In this document: piece by piece, positions 4,873-5,384 of the stretch
How positions within the stretch are numbered: the stretch's first letter is position 1
How the letters are laid out: every line of letters starts with the position of its first letter
Assembly: GCA_946403735.1 (NCBI GenBank)
Contig: CAMJAZ010000148.1
Location: forward strand, 1 to 5,384
Source: an uncultured Selenomonadales bacterium
GTDB taxonomy: Bacteria > Bacillota > Negativicutes > Selenomonadales > Selenomonadaceae
DNA length: 5,384 nt
Reading direction: 5' to 3'
The notes under the pieces: generated by a model
What the model saw: the letters and a program-made list of their open reading frames with translations, nothing else
Database searches by the model: none
Told to the model about the DNA's origin: nothing
Position numbers and translations under genes: made by a program

Positions 4873-5384
4873 ATGATTCATTTAAAAAATGTCACGAAAA
4901 TTTATGAGCAAAATAACGTAACCGCATTAGATAATATCAGCCTTGACATTGACGAAGGCGAATTTGTTTTCATAGTTGGCGCGTCTGGCTCTGGCAAGTC
5001 AACGCTGATGAAACTTTTAATGCGGGAAGAACTTGCAACGTCTGGCGAAATTATCGTAAATGGAAAAAACGTTGTCAAGCTTAAACAAAATGAAGTTCCG
5101 TACTTGCGCCGTTCACTTGGCGTAATTTTTCAAGATTATCGACTTTTGCCCGATAAAACCGTTTATGAAAATGTTGCCTTCGCAATGCAGGTTATTGAGG
5201 CGCCGCGCCGTCTAATGCAACGTACTGTAAACGCCGTACTTGATATTGTTGGACTTAGTGACAAGTATAAACACTTCCCCGACCAACTTTCAGGTGGCGA
5301 ACAGCAACGCGTAGCTATTGCACGCGCTATAGTCAACGATCCGCGCATTGTCATTGCCGACGAACCAACTGGCAACCTTGACCC
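4873..5384 (+). CDS. ftsE: Cell division ATP-binding protein FtsE (5' part, runs off the window)
   Basis: The ATPase subunit of FtsEX, an ABC-type complex at the inner face of the membrane that in the family controls peptidoglycan hydrolases during division or, in some Bacillota, elongation or sporulation. The visible 171 residues are about three quarters of the usual 220-230. Seen: MIHLKNVTKIYEQNNVTALD, Walker A GASGSGKST at 36-44, Q-loop Q87 in GVIFQDYRLLPDKTVYENV (typical of FtsE), ABC signature LSGGEQQ at 139-145, and Walker B IVIADEP at 159-165 with the catalytic Glu, then TGNLDP. ftsX would be expected next. The ATG at 4873 fits the family N-terminus, and an in-frame TGA at 4846-4848 excludes a start much further upstream. 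No Shine-Dalgarno site sits within 20 nt of it. FtsE is preferred over LolD-type ATPases because of the FRLLPDKTVYENV-like stretch. Confidence 0.94.
   Translation, partial: MIHLKNVTKIYEQNNVTALDNISLDIDEGEFVFIVGASGSGKSTLMKLLMREELATSGEIIVNGKNVVKLKQNEVPYLRRSLGVIFQDYRLLPDKTVYENVAFAMQVIEAPRRLMQRTVNAVLDIVGLSDKYKHFPDQLSGGEQQRVAIARAIVNDPRIVIADEPTGNLD

Noticed and set aside
5163..5375. Minus-strand open frame opposite ftsE
   Set aside because: It overlaps the Walker B and signature region of ftsE on the other strand and has no family resemblance.

Overview
The window looks like a chromosomal segment of an anaerobic, fairly low-GC bacterium. Poly-A/T stretches, strong purine-rich Shine-Dalgarno sites, a TTG start, a class III (oxygen-sensitive) ribonucleotide reductase and an FtsE of Bacillota type point to an anaerobic member of the Bacillota. 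The FtsE wording (for example FAMQVIEAPRR) makes Negativicutes my best guess, but this is inference from memory and not a phylogenetic placement.

Layout. Positions 21-1091 (minus strand) hold a complete aroC, chorismate synthase. Positions 1092-1517 are an AT-rich divergent intergenic region with a good sigma-70-type promoter (1432-1460) and a strong ribosome-binding site for the next gene. Positions 1518-4651 (plus strand) hold one gene, nrdD, for anaerobic ribonucleoside-triphosphate reductase, split into four exons by three ORF-less introns: 2193-2596 (404 nt), 2923-3214 (292 nt) and 3519-3772 (254 nt). The exons are 1518-2192, 2597-2922, 3215-3518 and 3773-4651. Joined, they give one uninterrupted frame of 727 codons plus stop. 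Every junction restores a conserved NrdD motif: NDQF|GGQS, GAQ-V|PFSS and ATMG|CRTRV. Each intron follows a U and ends in G, and each has a P1 helix in which the last exon U pairs with an intron G. Introns 1 and 3 also carry the P7 core pairing GACUA/UAGUC with the typical AGAUAUAGUC block, so they are group I introns. Intron 2 has the P1 and the terminal G but a different core.

A rho-independent terminator (4671-4710) follows nrdD. A short regulatory stretch comes next, and the window ends inside ftsE (4873 onward), the ATPase of the FtsEX division complex.

Two things stand out. First, three self-splicing-type introns sit at highly conserved sites of one essential anaerobic gene, one of them exactly before the cysteine expected to carry the substrate-activating thiyl radical. 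Second, the spliced protein stops just after its zinc-ribbon-like segment, before the RxxGYLxG-type glycyl radical loop that class III reductases need. No frame before the terminator supplies that loop, and nrdG (activase) is not next door. Either the last part of the enzyme is encoded elsewhere (split gene, trans-acting glycyl domain, or a lost or displaced fifth exon) or the gene is a non-functional copy. The three genes are not an operon: aroC is divergent and ftsE follows a terminator with its own putative promoter.
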